64,000 nucleotides of DNA from Neoarius graeffei. Taxonomy: Eukaryota; Chordata; Actinopteri; Siluriformes; Ariidae. Positions 31,297 to 43,309 of the stretch are shown piece after piece. A model generated the notes under the pieces. The model did no database searches, had not been told where the DNA came from, and saw nothing but the letters and a program-made list of their open reading frames with translations. The stretch is taken from positions 31,200,964-31,264,963 of the forward strand of contig NC_083582.1 of NCBI RefSeq assembly GCF_027579695.1. Reading direction: 5' to 3'. Both the position numbers and the translations under genes were made by a program. Numbering within the stretch: the stretch's first letter is position 1; every line of letters begins with the position of its first letter.

Positions 31297-32621
31297 CAGT
31301 GGCGTGCACAGGTAGACACGAGGTGGTGCTCAAGCACCTGCCCCTCTGCCCTCTGTCCAAAAAAGTGTCCTTTTGAATTTTTTTTTTTTTTTACAGTTTA
31401 CTGAGGCCAATGTTGACATGACTTAGAAAAGCCGCGGCATTAAAAGTGTGTGTGAAAATAATGTCCCGATGTGTGCCCCCCCTCCACAGTGGTGTAGTGG
31501 TTAGCGCTGTTGCCTCACAGCAAGAAGGTCCGGGCTCGAGCCCCGTGGCCGGCGAGGGCCTTTCTGTGCGGAGTTTGCATGTTCTCCCCGTGTCCGCGTG
31601 GGTTTCCTCCAGGTGCTCCGGTTTCCCCCACAGTCCAAAGACATGCAGGTTAGGTTAACTGGTGACTCTAAATTGACCGTAGGTGTGAATGTGAGTGTGA
31701 ACGGTTGTCTGTGTCTATGTGTCAGCCCTGTGATGACCTGGCGATTTGTCCAGGGTGTACCCCGCCTTTCACCCGTAGTCAGCTGGGATAGGCTCCAGCT
31801 TGCCTGCGACCCTGTAGAAGGATAAAGCGGCTAGAGATAATGAGATGAGATGAGAATGAGGTGTGCCCCCTCCGCACACACACCGGACCTCTGTCTCTCT
31901 TGCTCTGTCACGTGAACAAGCGTGCAGTGCATTCAATGTGAGGTTGCAGCAGCATAGCGTCCTGGAAGCCACGGCCTTGTCGTAGCGCGGACAACACATC
32001 GGGCAGTCAGTCAGCTCTTCCCCTGCCCCACCAGCCAGGTAACACATGAATCGAGTGAAAATGTATTGTTTGCCCTCTAAGCCCAAGCTGTAATTATTTT
32101 GTCGTGAAGTAGCCCGTCGCATACAGAAACAACTGCACATGGCAGCCTTTGCCAGCTTATTTGCTCCCTTTCCATATGGAGAAACAAACTGAACAACATT
32201 TTAAATGTAGCCTAAACCATTGAGGCAACCCCACTCTCCATCAATTCCGACCTGTTTTTATAACATGATTAAGAATATCACGTTATGCTAGTATGCACGC
32301 CATTATGCAAATAAAGGAGAGCTCCGTTGAGCCCATTGAGTGTGTATATTTTGTTACAAATTTTAAGATGATCTCACGGAAATCTGTGAATAAACACAGT
32401 CTTGAGGCTCAAGTCAGTGACGGGAAGATCAGATTTTCAGACTTTATCAGACTTTTTAAAGATGGAACTACAGAAAAATACCCAAAACTTTGACATGATT
32501 ATGAACACAAGAGGAGGGTTAAATCTCAGACTTTTATAATAAGGTGTTCCACATGCGCAAAAGAAGTGCCCTTTTTTCCCCCCAGAGTACTTGCCCCCCA
32601 AAATGTCTGTGCACGCCACTG
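31297..32621. mobile_element. hAT element (CAGTGGCGTGCAC), perfect 8-bp TSD
   Basis: GTAATTCA at 31289-31296 and 32622-32629. Ends CAGTGGCGTGCAC and GTGCACGCCACTG. No intact transposase; a SINE is nested inside. Confidence 0.9.
31486..31860 (+). mobile_element. SINE family A, slightly 5'-truncated
   Basis: Starts within the tRNA head. GTGTGCCCCC-CTCC is duplicated at 31471-31485 and 31861-31873 with a two-base length difference in the C run. Confidence 0.9.
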
Positions 32622-32830
32622 GTAATTCAGATGATCAGGTAATATAAATATATTCCTCAGCGGGAGCTCAGATCAACTGATTTGCTTCAGCCTTTGTTTC
32701 AGCCTGGTTTCTAACCAACTCTGAGAGAGAAAATCCTGCAGAACAGGTTTCTCCTGAAGTGCCACCTGAGATGGTGCTGAAGAGACGCACATGAAAAACA
32801 TCTCCTTTGTAGATCAACATATGTTACTTA

Positions 32831-34416
32831 CAGTGGTGCTTGAAAGTTTGTGAACCCTTTAGAATTTTCAATATGTCTGCATAAATATGAACTAAAACAT
32901 CATCAGATTTTCACACAAGTCCTAAAAGTAGATAAAGAGAACCCAGTTAAACAAATAAGACAAAAATATTATATTTGGACATTTACTTATTGAGGAAAAT
33001 GATCCAATATTATATATCTGTGAGTGGCAAAAGTATGTGAACCTCTAGAATTAGCAGGTAATTTGAAGGTGAAATTAGAGTCAGGTGTTTTCAATCAATG
33101 GGATGACAATCAGGTGTGAGTGGGCACCCTGTTTTATTTAAAGAACAAGGGTCTATCAAAGTCTGATCTTCACAACACATGTTTGTGGAAGTGTATCATG
33201 GCACGAACAAAGGAGATTTCTGAGGAGCTCAGAAAAAGCGTTGTTGATGCTCATCAGGCTGGAAAAGGTTACAAAACCATCTCTAAAGAGTTTGGACTCC
33301 ACCAATCCACAGTCAGACAGATTGTGTACAAATGGAGGAAATTCAAGGCCATTGTTACCCTCCCCAGGAGTGGTTGACCAACAAAGATCACTCCAAGAGC
33401 GAGGCGTGTAATAGTCGGCGAGGTCACAAAGGACCCCAGAGTAACTTCTAAGCAGCTGAAGGCCTCTCTCACATTGGCTAATGTGAGATTGTGAGTCCAC
33501 CATCAGGAGAACACTGAACAACAATGGTGTGCATGGCAGTGTTGCAAGGAGAAAGCCACTGCTCTCCAAAATGAACAATTGCTGCTCATCTGTAGTTTGC
33601 TAAAGATCACGTGGACAAGCCAGAAGGCTATTGGAAAAATGTTTTGTGGACAAAGGGGACCAAAATAGAACTTTTTGGTTTAAATGAGAAGTGTTATGTT
33701 TGGAGAAAGGAAAACACTGCATTCCAGCATAAGAACCTTCTCCCATCTGTGAAACATGGTGGTGGTAGTATCATGGTTTGGGCCCGTTTTGCTGCATCTG
33801 GGCCAGGACGGCTTGCCATCGTTGATGGAACAATGAATTCTGAATTATACCAGCGAATTCTAAAGGAAAATGTCAGGACATCTGTCCATGAACTGAATCT
33901 CAAGAGAAGGTGGGTCATGCAGCAAGATAACGACCCTAAGCACACAAGTCGTTCTACCAAAGAATGGTTAAAGAAGAATAAAGTTAATGTTTTAGAATGG
34001 CCAAGTCAATGTCCTGACCTTAATCTGTTTATGGAAGGACCTGAAACGAGCAGTTCATGTGAGGAAACCCACCAACATCCCAGAGTTGAAGCTGTTCTGT
34101 ATGGAGGAATGGCTAAAATTCCTCCAAGCTGATGTGCAGGACTGATCAACAGTTACCGGAATCGTTTGGTTGCAGTTATTGCTACACCAGATACTAAAAG
34201 CAAAGGTTCACATACTTTTGCCACTCACAGATATGTAATATTGGATCATTTTCCTCAATAAATAAAAGACCGAGTATAATATTTTTGTCTCATTTGTTTA
34301 CCTGGGTTCTCTTTATCTACTTTAGGACTTGTGTGAAAATCTGATGATGTTTTAGGTCATATTTATGCAGAAATATCGAAAATTCTAAAGGGTTCACAAA
34401 CTTTCAAGCACCACTG
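32831..34416 (+). mobile_element. Tc1 element (CAGTGGTGCTTGAAAG), full length
   Basis: Termini CAGTGGTGCTTGAAAG and inverse, TA on both sides (32829-32830, 34417-34418). A sister in reverse orientation is at 61613-62969. Confidence 0.93.
33198..34190 (+). pseudogene. Tc1 transposase pseudogene
   Basis: ATG at 33198 opens MARTKEISEELRKSVVDAHQ (first HTH), with the GRPR hook lost to a stop at 33375. Several frame changes follow. The first catalytic Asp is lost (LWTKGTKIELFG), the second region [10 protein letters not shown] is intact (about 33930), and the third (NPIE) is destroyed by a frameshift after QCPDLN. It is not functional. Confidence 0.92.
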
Positions 34417-34640
34417 TAGATTAGATTAGATTAGATTAGATTAGATTAGATTAGATTAGATAAAACTTTATTGATCCCTTTGGGAGGGTTCCCTCAGGGA
34501 AATTAAGATTCCAGCAGCATCATTACAGATAAATAGAGACAACTTCTAGATAAATTAAAATAAATTAAGTATTTACATATACAAATATAAAAAGAATAAG
34601 ATATGGGGAAGAGGGGAAGGGAGGGGGGAAGAGAAGGGGT
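34417..34640 (-). repeat. (GATTA)n and probable LINE 3' tail
   Basis: About nine GATTA units run into TAAAACTTTATTGATCCCTT and GGAAATTAAGATTCCAGCAG, which resembles the inverted 3' end of fish LINEs that end in short repeats. No reverse transcriptase is present. Confidence 0.55.
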
Positions 34641-34890
34641 TCTTGCTGGTTCTTATCACTCAGCAATCTGTTATTTAAAATTAAGTAATATTTTATGCTA
34701 TAGTTAATTGACAGAAATTAAAAACAGTAGACTGTAGTAATACTTTTTGATGTCATACAGCATTGACAATTATGGCAATATCGCCCCCTGCTGGTCAATG
34801 TACATAATGGCTCTTTTCAGTGAGTCAGATGAATCGGTTCATCACACCAATAAGAGCCCAAGATAGATTACTTTGCCAACAGTAATCACA

Positions 34891-35272
34891 CACATCACAT
34901 CACATCACATTATCTCTAGCCGTTTTATCCTTCTACAGGGTCGCAGGCAAGCTGGAGCCTATCCCAGCTGACTACGGGCGAAAGGCGGGGTACACCCTGG
35001 ACAAGTCGCCAGGTCATCACAGGGCTGACACATAGACACAGACAACCATTCACACTCACATTCACACCTATGGTCAATTTAGAGTCACCAGTTAACCTAA
35101 CCTGCATGTCTTTGGACTGTGGGGGAAACCGGAGCACCCGGAGGAAACCCACGCGGACATGGGGAGAACATGCAAACTCCGCACAGAAAGGCCCTCGCCG
35201 GCCCCGGGGCTCGAACCCGGACCTTCTTGCTGTGAGGTGACAGCGCTAACCACTACACCACCATGCCGCCCC
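34891..35272 (-). mobile_element. SINE family A, full length
   Basis: The tail has become (CACAT)n; no clear duplication. Confidence 0.88.
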
Positions 35273-35528
35273 GTGTTACAGAAATATGAATGCAGAATAC
35301 TGAAACCTTTTTTTTTAATTAAAGCACCATATCATCCTAATTGTCTTGTCCTTGTTATTTTTTTTAAAGTGCCTTCAGAAATGTGTTTCCATTGTTCACA
35401 TAAATGAACCGATTCAAAGAGTCGACTCGTTCGCGAACGATACATTATTAACTGACATGACTAGTCCTTACTACTGAACACCATGAAACAGTCAGCTCTT
35501 ATGAATTTCAGTTCATAAAATGCAAAAA

Positions 35529-35899
35529 GGACGGCATGGTGGTGTAGTGGTTAGCGCTGTTGCTTCACAGCAAGAAGGTCCGGGTTCGAGCCCCATGGCC
35601 GGCGAGGGCCTTTCTGTGTGGAGTTTGCATGTTCTCCCCGTGTCCGCGTGGGTTTCCTCCGGGTGCTCCGGTTTCCCCCACAGTCCAAAGACATGCAGGT
35701 TAGGTTAACTGGTGACTCTAAATTGACCGTAGGTGTGAGTGTGAGTGTGAATGGTTGTCTGTGTCTATGTGTCAGCCCTGTGATGACCTGGCGACTTGTC
35801 CAGGGTGTACCCCGCCTTTCGCCCGTAGTCAGCTGGGATAGGCTCCAGCTTGCCTGCAACCCTGTAGAACAGGATAAAGCGGCTACAGATAATGAGATG
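35529..35899 (+). mobile_element. SINE family A, full length
   Basis: Duplication AAAATGCAAAAA at 35517-35528 and 35900-35911. Confidence 0.92.
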
Positions 35900-35946
35900 A
35901 AAATGCAAAAAAAAAAAAAGACTTTAAAATATCAAAACTTTGACTA

Positions 35947-37676
35947 GAGCGGCGGCTACAATTATCAACAGTCCATAATTATCGACACCTTTTCAGATTT
36001 ACTAATAAAAAACAATTTTACAAAGGTGAGTTTCAGTTGCAACAGTTATTATTGGTTAATTAATCAACCAGAAGACCCACCTCACCCTTTGTTCTTGTCA
36101 TCTGATAACACAGCTCTTTACCTGAGATGGAAATTTTTTTCACACGATCAGCAATTTGATGAAAACCCGGACGTTATCATCGCAGGTAAGCATGGTGGAA
36201 AGATCATGGACATGTTTTTACTTATCAAATTCACTGATATTTCATGATCTCCTTGTTGAAACCTACTTTGTTTCTTACTCTTTCATTTGGCAGTCGCCAT
36301 TTTGTATCTAAACGTGCGTTTGAGAAGTCACGTGAGGTGTCAATAATAGTGATCACTTTCACCGGTGTCCACCATTATCGACACCCTGTGGAATTAAGTG
36401 ACATTTATAACTGTTATGGATCGATCTTTGTGTAACATTGTTGAAGTAGATGAAATACTTTAAAAAATAAAAGTGCTGTGATTTATAATAATTTTTTTTC
36501 TGATTTATAACAGAATGGAATGTTTATAGAGTATTTGGAATCCGATTGCAATAAATAGAATTAGACCAGAATTAAATTCCGAGCATATAAAAAAATAACA
36601 TGCTTTATTCAGATGTTTCTATTCCTTTCAGAAAATATTTTTTTGCAATTTGTTGTAAATATCTACCACATATTACAATATCAGTAGACATTTTATATTT
36701 TGGTTCAAGGAATGACATGCGACCTTTGACCTGGATTTCCATGTGGTTCCAATGTTAATTGCCTGTTGACATTTATTGGTAAACTACAAAACTAGAAATT
36801 AATACAAACAGCGAATGATTAACAAAATGTGATCTACGAAAATACTTAGAAAGTGGAACAAAAAGATTTTCTGACGCAGGTTAAACATTATCAGTTCATT
36901 TGTTTACAAACATTAGAATTACTTCCTCATTTACGTAAACACTGACATCCATATATTTATATAAAAGATATCTCATCTCATTATCTGTAGCCGCTTTATC
37001 CTTCTACAGGGTCGCAGGCAAGCTGGAGCCTATCCCAGCTGACTACGGGCGAAAGGCGGGGTACACCCTGGACAAGTCGCCAGGTCATCACAGGGCTGAC
37101 ACATAGACACAGACAACCATTCACACTCACATTCACACCTACGGTCAATTTAGAGTCACCAGTTAACCTAACCTGCATGTCTTTGGACTGTGGGGGAAAC
37201 CGGAGCACCCGGAGGAAACCCACGCGGACACAGGGAGAACATGCAAACTCCACACAGAAAGGCCCTCGCCGGCCCCAGGGCTCAAACCCGGACCTTCTTG
37301 CTGTGAGGCGACAGCGCTAACCACTACACCACCGTGCCGCCCTATAAAAGATATTTTGTACTAAAAATACATTTATGTAAAACAAATTTTAAATAAAAGC
37401 TATGCTTTGTTAACTTAATACCACAGACCGATTATTTTTTTACAATCATCTGGGTGTCGATAATTGTGGAACGGTGTTGATAACTGTGGACAAAAGTGTC
37501 AATACTTGTGGAACGGTATCACGTGATCTGATACGCTAAGTAATCGGGAATCAACTCATTTTTTTTCCAGTGGAAGTTTAAGTAATTATTCATGCACGAT
37601 TTATGTATTGAAAGTCTTCTCTACTTTTGCAACGGCCAAAAGATCGTTAAGGTGTCGATAACTGTAGCCGCCGCTC
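35947..37676 (+). mobile_element. TA-flanked transposon, GAGCGGCGGCTACAATTATC termini
   Basis: About 25-bp terminal repeats start GAGCGGCGGCTACA and end TGTAGCCGCCGCTC, each next to TA. The interior repeats (G)TCAATAATTGTGG-like motifs and carries no supported gene. The TA target is confirmed by the filled and empty sites in segment X. A SINE interrupts it at 36972. Confidence 0.85.
36972..37342 (-). mobile_element. SINE family A, full length
   Basis: 12-bp duplication TATAAAAGATAT at 36960-36971 and 37343-37354; the copy at 11286 shows the unoccupied site. Confidence 0.94.
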
Positions 37677-38123
37677 TAGTTGTACATACATGTCAACCTA
37701 TACGGAATGTCCGTATTTTATACGGATTTGATTCAATAAACGTAGTATACTGGCATATAAATAAAGTTATACGGATTCTTTAAAAAAACTTCAATATTTA
37801 TTTAGAGCTATAATCAATTCCCACGATGATAAGAGCGCATAACATTTACAAACGTACTGTACACCACAGACAGCCAGTAAAGAGTCTTATGAAATCACGC
37901 GTTATCTTGTGGTAGCGAGACTTCGTTCCACTTCTGATCATGTGCACACCGCATTGCGAGAATCCCGCCAACCGTGAAGTCATAGACATATACAAGGGAG
38001 TACCTTTGATTTTGACATTGTTGGGGACACAAAAGTGATCCAAGGCAGAGCTTCTGAAAGGTGTTTTTTTTTTTCCATTAGCAATCATAATTTCATGTCA
38101 TGCAGATCTTATAGGTTAACAAG

Positions 38124-38215
38124 GGCAGCTGTGGCCTAATGGTTAGGGAGTTGGTCTTTGGATCCCAGGGTTGCAGGTTCAAATCCCACCCTTACCTCTC
38201 CATCCATGGCTGTGT
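38124..38215 (+). mobile_element. SINE family B head
   Basis: GTGGCCTAATGGTTAGGGAG (box A) and GGTTCAAATCCC (box B), same family as 22060-22151. A true tRNA is unlikely because no acceptor stem closes. Confidence 0.65.
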
Positions 38216-38218
38216 GTG

Positions 38219-39190
38219 CATAGACATATAAACATAGATGTCATCCTCAGCATTCTGATGTAGAATCATACGTCATCCTTGCCGCCATATTGGATGTGGC
38301 AAAGTGGAGATTCTTCACCCGTCTCTGGTATAGTGTCTAGACAGTAGCCGAGAATAAAGATGCCTCATTCATGTGCTGCGTTTAACTGTACCAACAGGTT
38401 TACCGTCCAAACGAGATCACATGGGATTACCTTTCACAGGTGAGACTGGAAAAATACTTTTCATTACTGTTCCTTCAGTCTTCAGTTTCCCAGCTCATCT
38501 CCACCGGGTAGGTGTAGAGTTACGGTATAAGCAGTGAGAATTAGAGAATACAGTGCCACCCTATGATGAACGTTTTTGAACGTATGATGAATGTTTTTAA
38601 CCTTTCTGAATGTGAAGGAATCAGTGATGTATTTTGTTTTGGTATGACGTTAGAACCTGGCCGAACTCAGTTTGGCGCTCATTCAGCTCACTTTATTCAA
38701 CGAGAGTAGGTCTGTGTGGTGACTCAATAAATAAAACAGTACATTTTTATTTTCATTCACTATTTCCAGTTTTTCCACTATTTCCATCATTTATCATATT
38801 CAGTCTTGTAGGTTGGTTATTGTGGCCTCAGGTTTTGGTAGCTTGCTACGGTATGCTGACTGATTAGCTTACCTGAGCTATCTATCGCGTATCTGTCGCT
38901 AGTTTGCAGTGTACAGGGTATTTCGCACACTATTTATAACCATCACATTAAAAGTTATATGTGTTGTTTTGATGCCTGTTTGTTTCCCAAATATATACGT
39001 GTGTGTCTTAATGGGTGAATAAAAGGCATCGAGTTAAATATTATTGTAGAAAGGGGCTTTATGAAGTTCAGTCCATTTACTTGCATTGGTTTACGGGGAA
39101 GATTTGCCACATCCAATATGGCGGACACTCTGACGTATCCCAGCAACGGGGCCACCAGCTCAATGCGGCGTCTATGTTTATATGTCTATG
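38219..39190 (+). mobile_element. P- or Kolobok-like element with THAP exon
   Basis: CATAGACATATAAACATAGA at the left and its inverse at the right (TCTATGTTTATATGTCTATG), with further inverted similarity through CGCCATATTGGATGTGGCAA. TG-rich flanks hide the exact duplication. Confidence 0.75.
38360..38439 (+). pseudogene. THAP-domain first exon (copy 1)
   Basis: ATG at 38360 encodes MPHSCAAFNCTNRFTVQTRS then HGITFH, ending at donor gtgaga. The C-x4-C start with (C/N)CTNR and GITFHRFP-like end is the N-terminal half of a THAP zinc finger, the DNA-binding domain of P-element-type and Kolobok transposon proteins. The remaining exons are not in this element, so it is an orphan exon. Confidence 0.75.
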
Positions 39191-39506
39191 TGTGTGTGTA
39201 CGTGTGAGATACGGGGGGGTTGATGGGCGGGTAGTCACGGCTGCTGTGGGAAGTGTGCTACTTTTACAGCAGATGGAGTGACAGCTGGGATAGCCAACCA
39301 TGTAAGTTAGCGAGAAACAGGTAGCTAATCAGAGAATGATATCTACGTTAGAGGGGGGATTATTAGCAGTGTCATACATTTAACTCTTTGTGTGCCATAT
39401 AATCATTGCTCAGGTTAGGACATCGGTTTTATTGATCATGATTACACAGTAGTGGCTGAATATCGATAGGGACACATCCCTAGCGTCCCTACCCAAAATT
39501 ACGCCC

Positions 39507-39770
39507 TAGGACATATAAACATAGACGCTGCCTTCTGCGTAGAATCATATGTCATCCTCGCCGCCATATTGGATGTGGCAAAGTGGAGATTCTTCAACCG
39601 TCTCTGGTATAGCGTCTAGACAGTAGCCAAGAATAAAGATGCCTCATTCATGTGCTGCGTTTAACTGTACCAACAGGTTTACCGTCCAAACGAGATCACA
39701 TGGGATTACCTTTCACAGGTGAGACTGGAAAAATCCTTTTCATTGTATTTGGTCATTATAACGTAATTTT
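39507..39770 (+). mobile_element. Second THAP-element fragment (5' part)
   Basis: Repeats 38225-38462 with few differences, starting ACATATAAACATAGACG, then diverges. The right terminus is not found. Confidence 0.72.
39639..39718 (+). pseudogene. THAP-domain first exon (copy 2)
   Basis: The same 26 codons as copy 1 with the same gtgaga donor. The coding part appears identical while the flanks differ slightly. Confidence 0.75.
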
Positions 39771-40099
39771 ACGAACAGATTTTCCTGACTTTGTGGCTAA
39801 TATGAAGTCTCGTGCATAATAGCTGCTCGGTGAAACCTGTCTCCAAACAACGAAGTATTTCCTTCGTAACTACGCTGATAACACTTTGTGTTTTTGTCAA
39901 ACATTGGAGCTTTGTATTCATTCTGAAGGTTTACTGTTATTAATATTGAATAAAAAGTAACTGGGATATATCATTGTTAATTATCATTCAAATTTTAGGT
40001 AAATTATTTTAATTTGCATCTTATACGGATTTTATAAGGGAAATACGGATTTTGGAGGTTGGTTATACAGGTTTGATTGACCAAAGGTTGACATGTATG

Positions 40100-40443
40100 G
40101 TTGTAGCGCGAACTCGTCAGCCCAGTCTACTACAAACAGAAAACAGATTTCTCATTTAAATGAATAATAAACCAAGTACAGCTTCCATATTTTCAATAAA
40201 TTAAGGATTTTGCACACTGAATGGAAATGTTCAGTTAAAGTTAAGAAACCACTAAGATTTTGTAAAGGAATTCTTAATATAGCTGTTGAGCTGAGATGTG
40301 TAACATTTCTTAGCTTTACGTTTCCATTCAGCTGCACAAAATCCTTTATTTATTGAAAATATAAAGTCCATACACGTTTTCATTATTCAGTAAATCAAAA
40401 ATTTTATACACTGAATGGAAATGAAAAGTTATGAATTAATGTA
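40100..40443. other. Unclassified AT-rich repeat
   Basis: TTTTCATTCAGTG-like and CACTGAATGGAAATG motifs recur in both orientations (40195-40240, 40325-40420), suggesting a small palindromic repeat. No gene. Confidence 0.4.
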
Positions 40444-41389
40444 CAGTACTGTGCAAAAATCTTAGGCCCCTATTTTTTCATACAAACTTTGTTATTGATT
40501 TCTATTTTATGACTTCTACATTAGTGAATCAGTACGGAAACATTTTAGAGTCCAAATGTTCATTTTCCAGCACAACATTAAATGTTACGGAAAAAAAAAA
40601 GTTTGTATCTGAGCAGCATATTACATAAGAGAGCACTTTTCAGATGAAAAAAGAAAACATAATGAAGGCTGCTGGGTTTTGGTGCAAAACGAAGAAGTGA
40701 GTGAGACAGTCAAAGTGTCCAGAAGAACTGTGGCTGGTTCTGTAAGGTGCTCAGTAAAACCTACAGCTCATTTCCGCATAAAACTGCACTCACTGTACCG
40801 AGACTATTTTTTTTAAAGCAAAGGGTCGTCTTGCACCAAATATTGACCTTGTTTCATTTATTATGGTTTACTGCTGTTTATAGTATTTTTTTTTATAATG
40901 TTGAAACATGGGCGGCACGGTGGTGTAGTGGTTAGCGCTGTCGCCTCACAATAAGAAGGTCCGGGTTTGAGCCCCGTGGCCGGCGAGGGCCTTTCTGTGT
41001 GGAGTTTGCATGTTCTCCCCGTGTCTGCGTGGGTTTCCTCCAGGTGCTCCGGTTTCCTCCAGGTGCTCCGGTTTCCCCCACAGTCCAAAGACATGCAGGT
41101 TAGGTTAACTGGTGACTCTAAATTGACCGTAGGTGTGAATGTGAGTGTGAATGGTTGTCTGTGTCTATGTGTCAGCCCTGTGATGACCTGGCGACTTGTC
41201 CAGGGTGTACCCCGCCTTTCGCCCGTAGTCAGCTGGGATAGGCTCCAGCTCGCCTGCGACCCTGTAGAACAGGATAAAGCAGCTAGAGATAATGAGATGA
41301 GATGTTGAAACATTTCATTCCATTATTTTTAAGCCATTTTTGCTCTACAGCATTTCTTTACATGTACCTAAGACTTTTGTACAGTACTG
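40444..41389. mobile_element. Tc1-like MITE (CAGTACTGTGCAAAA), TA-flanked, with SINE
   Basis: CAGTACTGTGCAAAAATCTT and inverse termini next to TA; non-coding. The SINE at 40910-41301 is nested. Confidence 0.85.
40910..41301 (+). mobile_element. SINE family A with internal 20-bp tandem duplication
   Basis: ATGTTGAAACAT is duplicated at 40898-40909 and 41302-41313. The block GGTGCTCCGGTTTCC is present twice around 41045-41075, making this copy longer than the others. Confidence 0.94.
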
Positions 41390-41426
41390 TATCTCTTGGA
41401 GAAATGTTAGCTGGAGGGGTTTTAGA

Positions 41427-42264
41427 CAGGGCTTTGAACCAGAATTTTTTTCCTATTGGTTCGTTCCGAACAGAAACGGAATTTTAACGTTTCCGGTTTT
41501 GGGTTCCACCATTAAATAGACGTTCCCGAACCGGTTAGAACAAAAAAATTTCGTTCCCGGAACGGTTAATTACGTTCCCTGTCAGCTGTTTAACAAATGG
41601 CTATAAAATTATGTCTCTGTCTCATCCAGCTTAAGCCAAATGTAGGCTAATTCTATTACAACCTTCATTAAATAAGACAAGAAATAATTCAAAACAATTA
41701 TTATTTCAGATGTTGGCGATTTGGATTCTCAGTATGTCTTCCCATCTACACAAACAGAAAAAGTGCCAAAAATGAAAGATAATTCATTTAGTGTGTTACC
41801 AAAGGCTAGTCAGGCCCTATGCATTGATAGGCTAACAGAGGTTAACGTCATTTAATGTTCGCGAGCCTCTCATTAACATGAACAAATATATTGATATCGT
41901 GTTTGAAATTGACGTTTTTGAATAATGATAGACTGCAATATTTACCTCTTATTTAAGATGTGGAGACGTGATAGTAGTCCACCCTCCCGCTCTCTCCATT
42001 CAGTCAGCGAACGTCACACAGGAAGTGAACCCCAGTGGGTCATAGAAACTTGCGCAGGAGAAGAATGACTTTTTTATTTGTAGGCTACGGAAACTTTGAG
42101 GAACGAAATAAAAACCGGTATTAACCGGTTACCATTATTTTTAATAAGCGTTTCTGTTCCGGAACATAAAAAATAATAAAGTTTATGGTTTCGTTTCTGT
42201 TCCATGTGAAATAGAAAAAGTTCCCGGTTTTCGTTTTCATTCCTTGAACCGGTTCAAAGCCCTG
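41427..42264. mobile_element. hAT MITE (CAGGGCTTTGAACC), perfect 8-bp TSD
   Basis: GTTTTAGA at 41419-41426 and 42265-42272. Ends CAGGGCTTTGAACC and GGTTCAAAGCCCTG; TTCCGTTCC/GGAACGG motifs are repeated through it. No ORF of note. Confidence 0.92.
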
Positions 42265-42272
42265 GTTTTAGA

Positions 42273-42867
42273 TAGTGTTAGCTAAGTTAGCTAGATAAGC
42301 AAAGTGTTGGTGGGAATGTGAGGACAATCTTTTTTGACTTCTTATGGCCTTCAGTACCAACCAACAAGATCAGAGAGACAGTAATAAGAAAGACAGAAGC
42401 TTCTTCTTCTTGTTTTCCCTCTTATTATTATTATTATTATTATTATTGAGATGTTAAGGTGATTTTAGACAACAGAAGACTGTGAAAGCAAAGAACCACC
42501 CATGGAACAAAGGAAGGAGATGAAGAAGGAAATGTCCAAACCAAAGATGTTTAGCTTCTTTCCCTCTACAGCCTTATCTCACTTTTTTCTCACTCTTTTC
42601 TCCTTGTCCCCTCTCACTTCCAGAGAAATAAAGAAAGGACATGGATGGCAGTGGATTCATTTGTATTTTCCTGTAAACCTGAACTTGTTTTTCTCAAATT
42701 CAAAACAGAAAAAAAATACTTAAGCATATTTACAACTGTAGCAGCACCCAAGAAATGCTTGCTCTTTGGTTCTTTATTGTAGGTTGTGATAATAAACAAA
42801 ATGTGCACCAAAGAAAAGCGGAGACAACATTGCGCGATGGGCGTGGTTTGATGACAGAGCATTACTG
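42273..42867. other. Region 3' of mylpf, no gene recognised
   Basis: (TTA)n at 42421-42447; otherwise unassigned. A further TTTATT (AATAAA on the minus strand) lies near 42772. Confidence 0.45.
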
Positions 42868-42873
42868 TTTATT
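42868..42873 (-). terminator. Candidate mylpf poly(A) signal
   Basis: AATAAA on the minus strand, 214 bases after the mylpf stop codon. Confidence 0.6.
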
Positions 42874-43086
42874 GAAAATGTTCCCATCACCTCCAAAAGC
42901 CATCCTGACTCCCAGTTCAGGATTTCTGCAATGGAGTTAAAGTCTATCATTATCAGCCGTGTGAACGAGAGGAACATTCATCAAAGGAGAGGGCCTGAGC
43001 ATGCCACAGAGAAGAAGGAACCATTGAAGGAACCACGTGTGAGAGGGTTGAGGTAAGAGGTAGATAAATAAGACACTGAAAGGAGT

Positions 43087-43188
43087 TTACTCCTCCTTGT
43101 CCTCTCCGTGTGTGATGACGTAACAGATGTTTTTGTAGTCAACATTGTCAGCTACATCTGGAGGGAAGGCGGTCCACATGTTTTTCAT
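43087..43188 (-). CDS. mylpf: mylpf exon 6 (last coding exon)
   Basis: Encodes [20 protein letters not shown] then [13 protein letters not shown] and TAA at 43087-43089. This is the conserved C-terminus of fast skeletal myosin regulatory light chain. The acceptor is ttttcattttag at 43189. The C-lobe wraps the myosin heavy-chain neck helix. Confidence 0.97.
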   Translation of the reverse strand: MKNMWTAFPPDVADNVDYKNICYVITHGEDKEE

Positions 43189-43207
43189 CTAAAATGAAAA
43201 GTGTCAA

Positions 43208-43212
43208 AGAGG

Positions 43213-43257
<45 letters not shown>
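43208..43257. repeat. (TTA)n microsatellite in mylpf intron 5
   Basis: About fifteen TTA units, only about 20 bases from the exon 6 acceptor, so it lies in the branch-point region of the minus-strand intron. Confidence 0.95.
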
Positions 43258-43309
43258 TAATGATCAATAACTACAAACATAAATGCTATGCTAGTTCCAG
43301 AAAACCCAC

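Larger units (their letters stand above)
37685..40099. mobile_element. DNA element with CATACATGTCAACC termini, 6-bp TSD
   Basis: CATACATGTCAACC and GGTTGACATGTATG are the ends. GTTGTA is duplicated at 37679-37684 and 40100-40105. CCGTATTTTATACGGATT-type repeats lie near both ends. It carries THAP-type elements and a SINE piece inside; its superfamily is not assigned. Confidence 0.7.
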
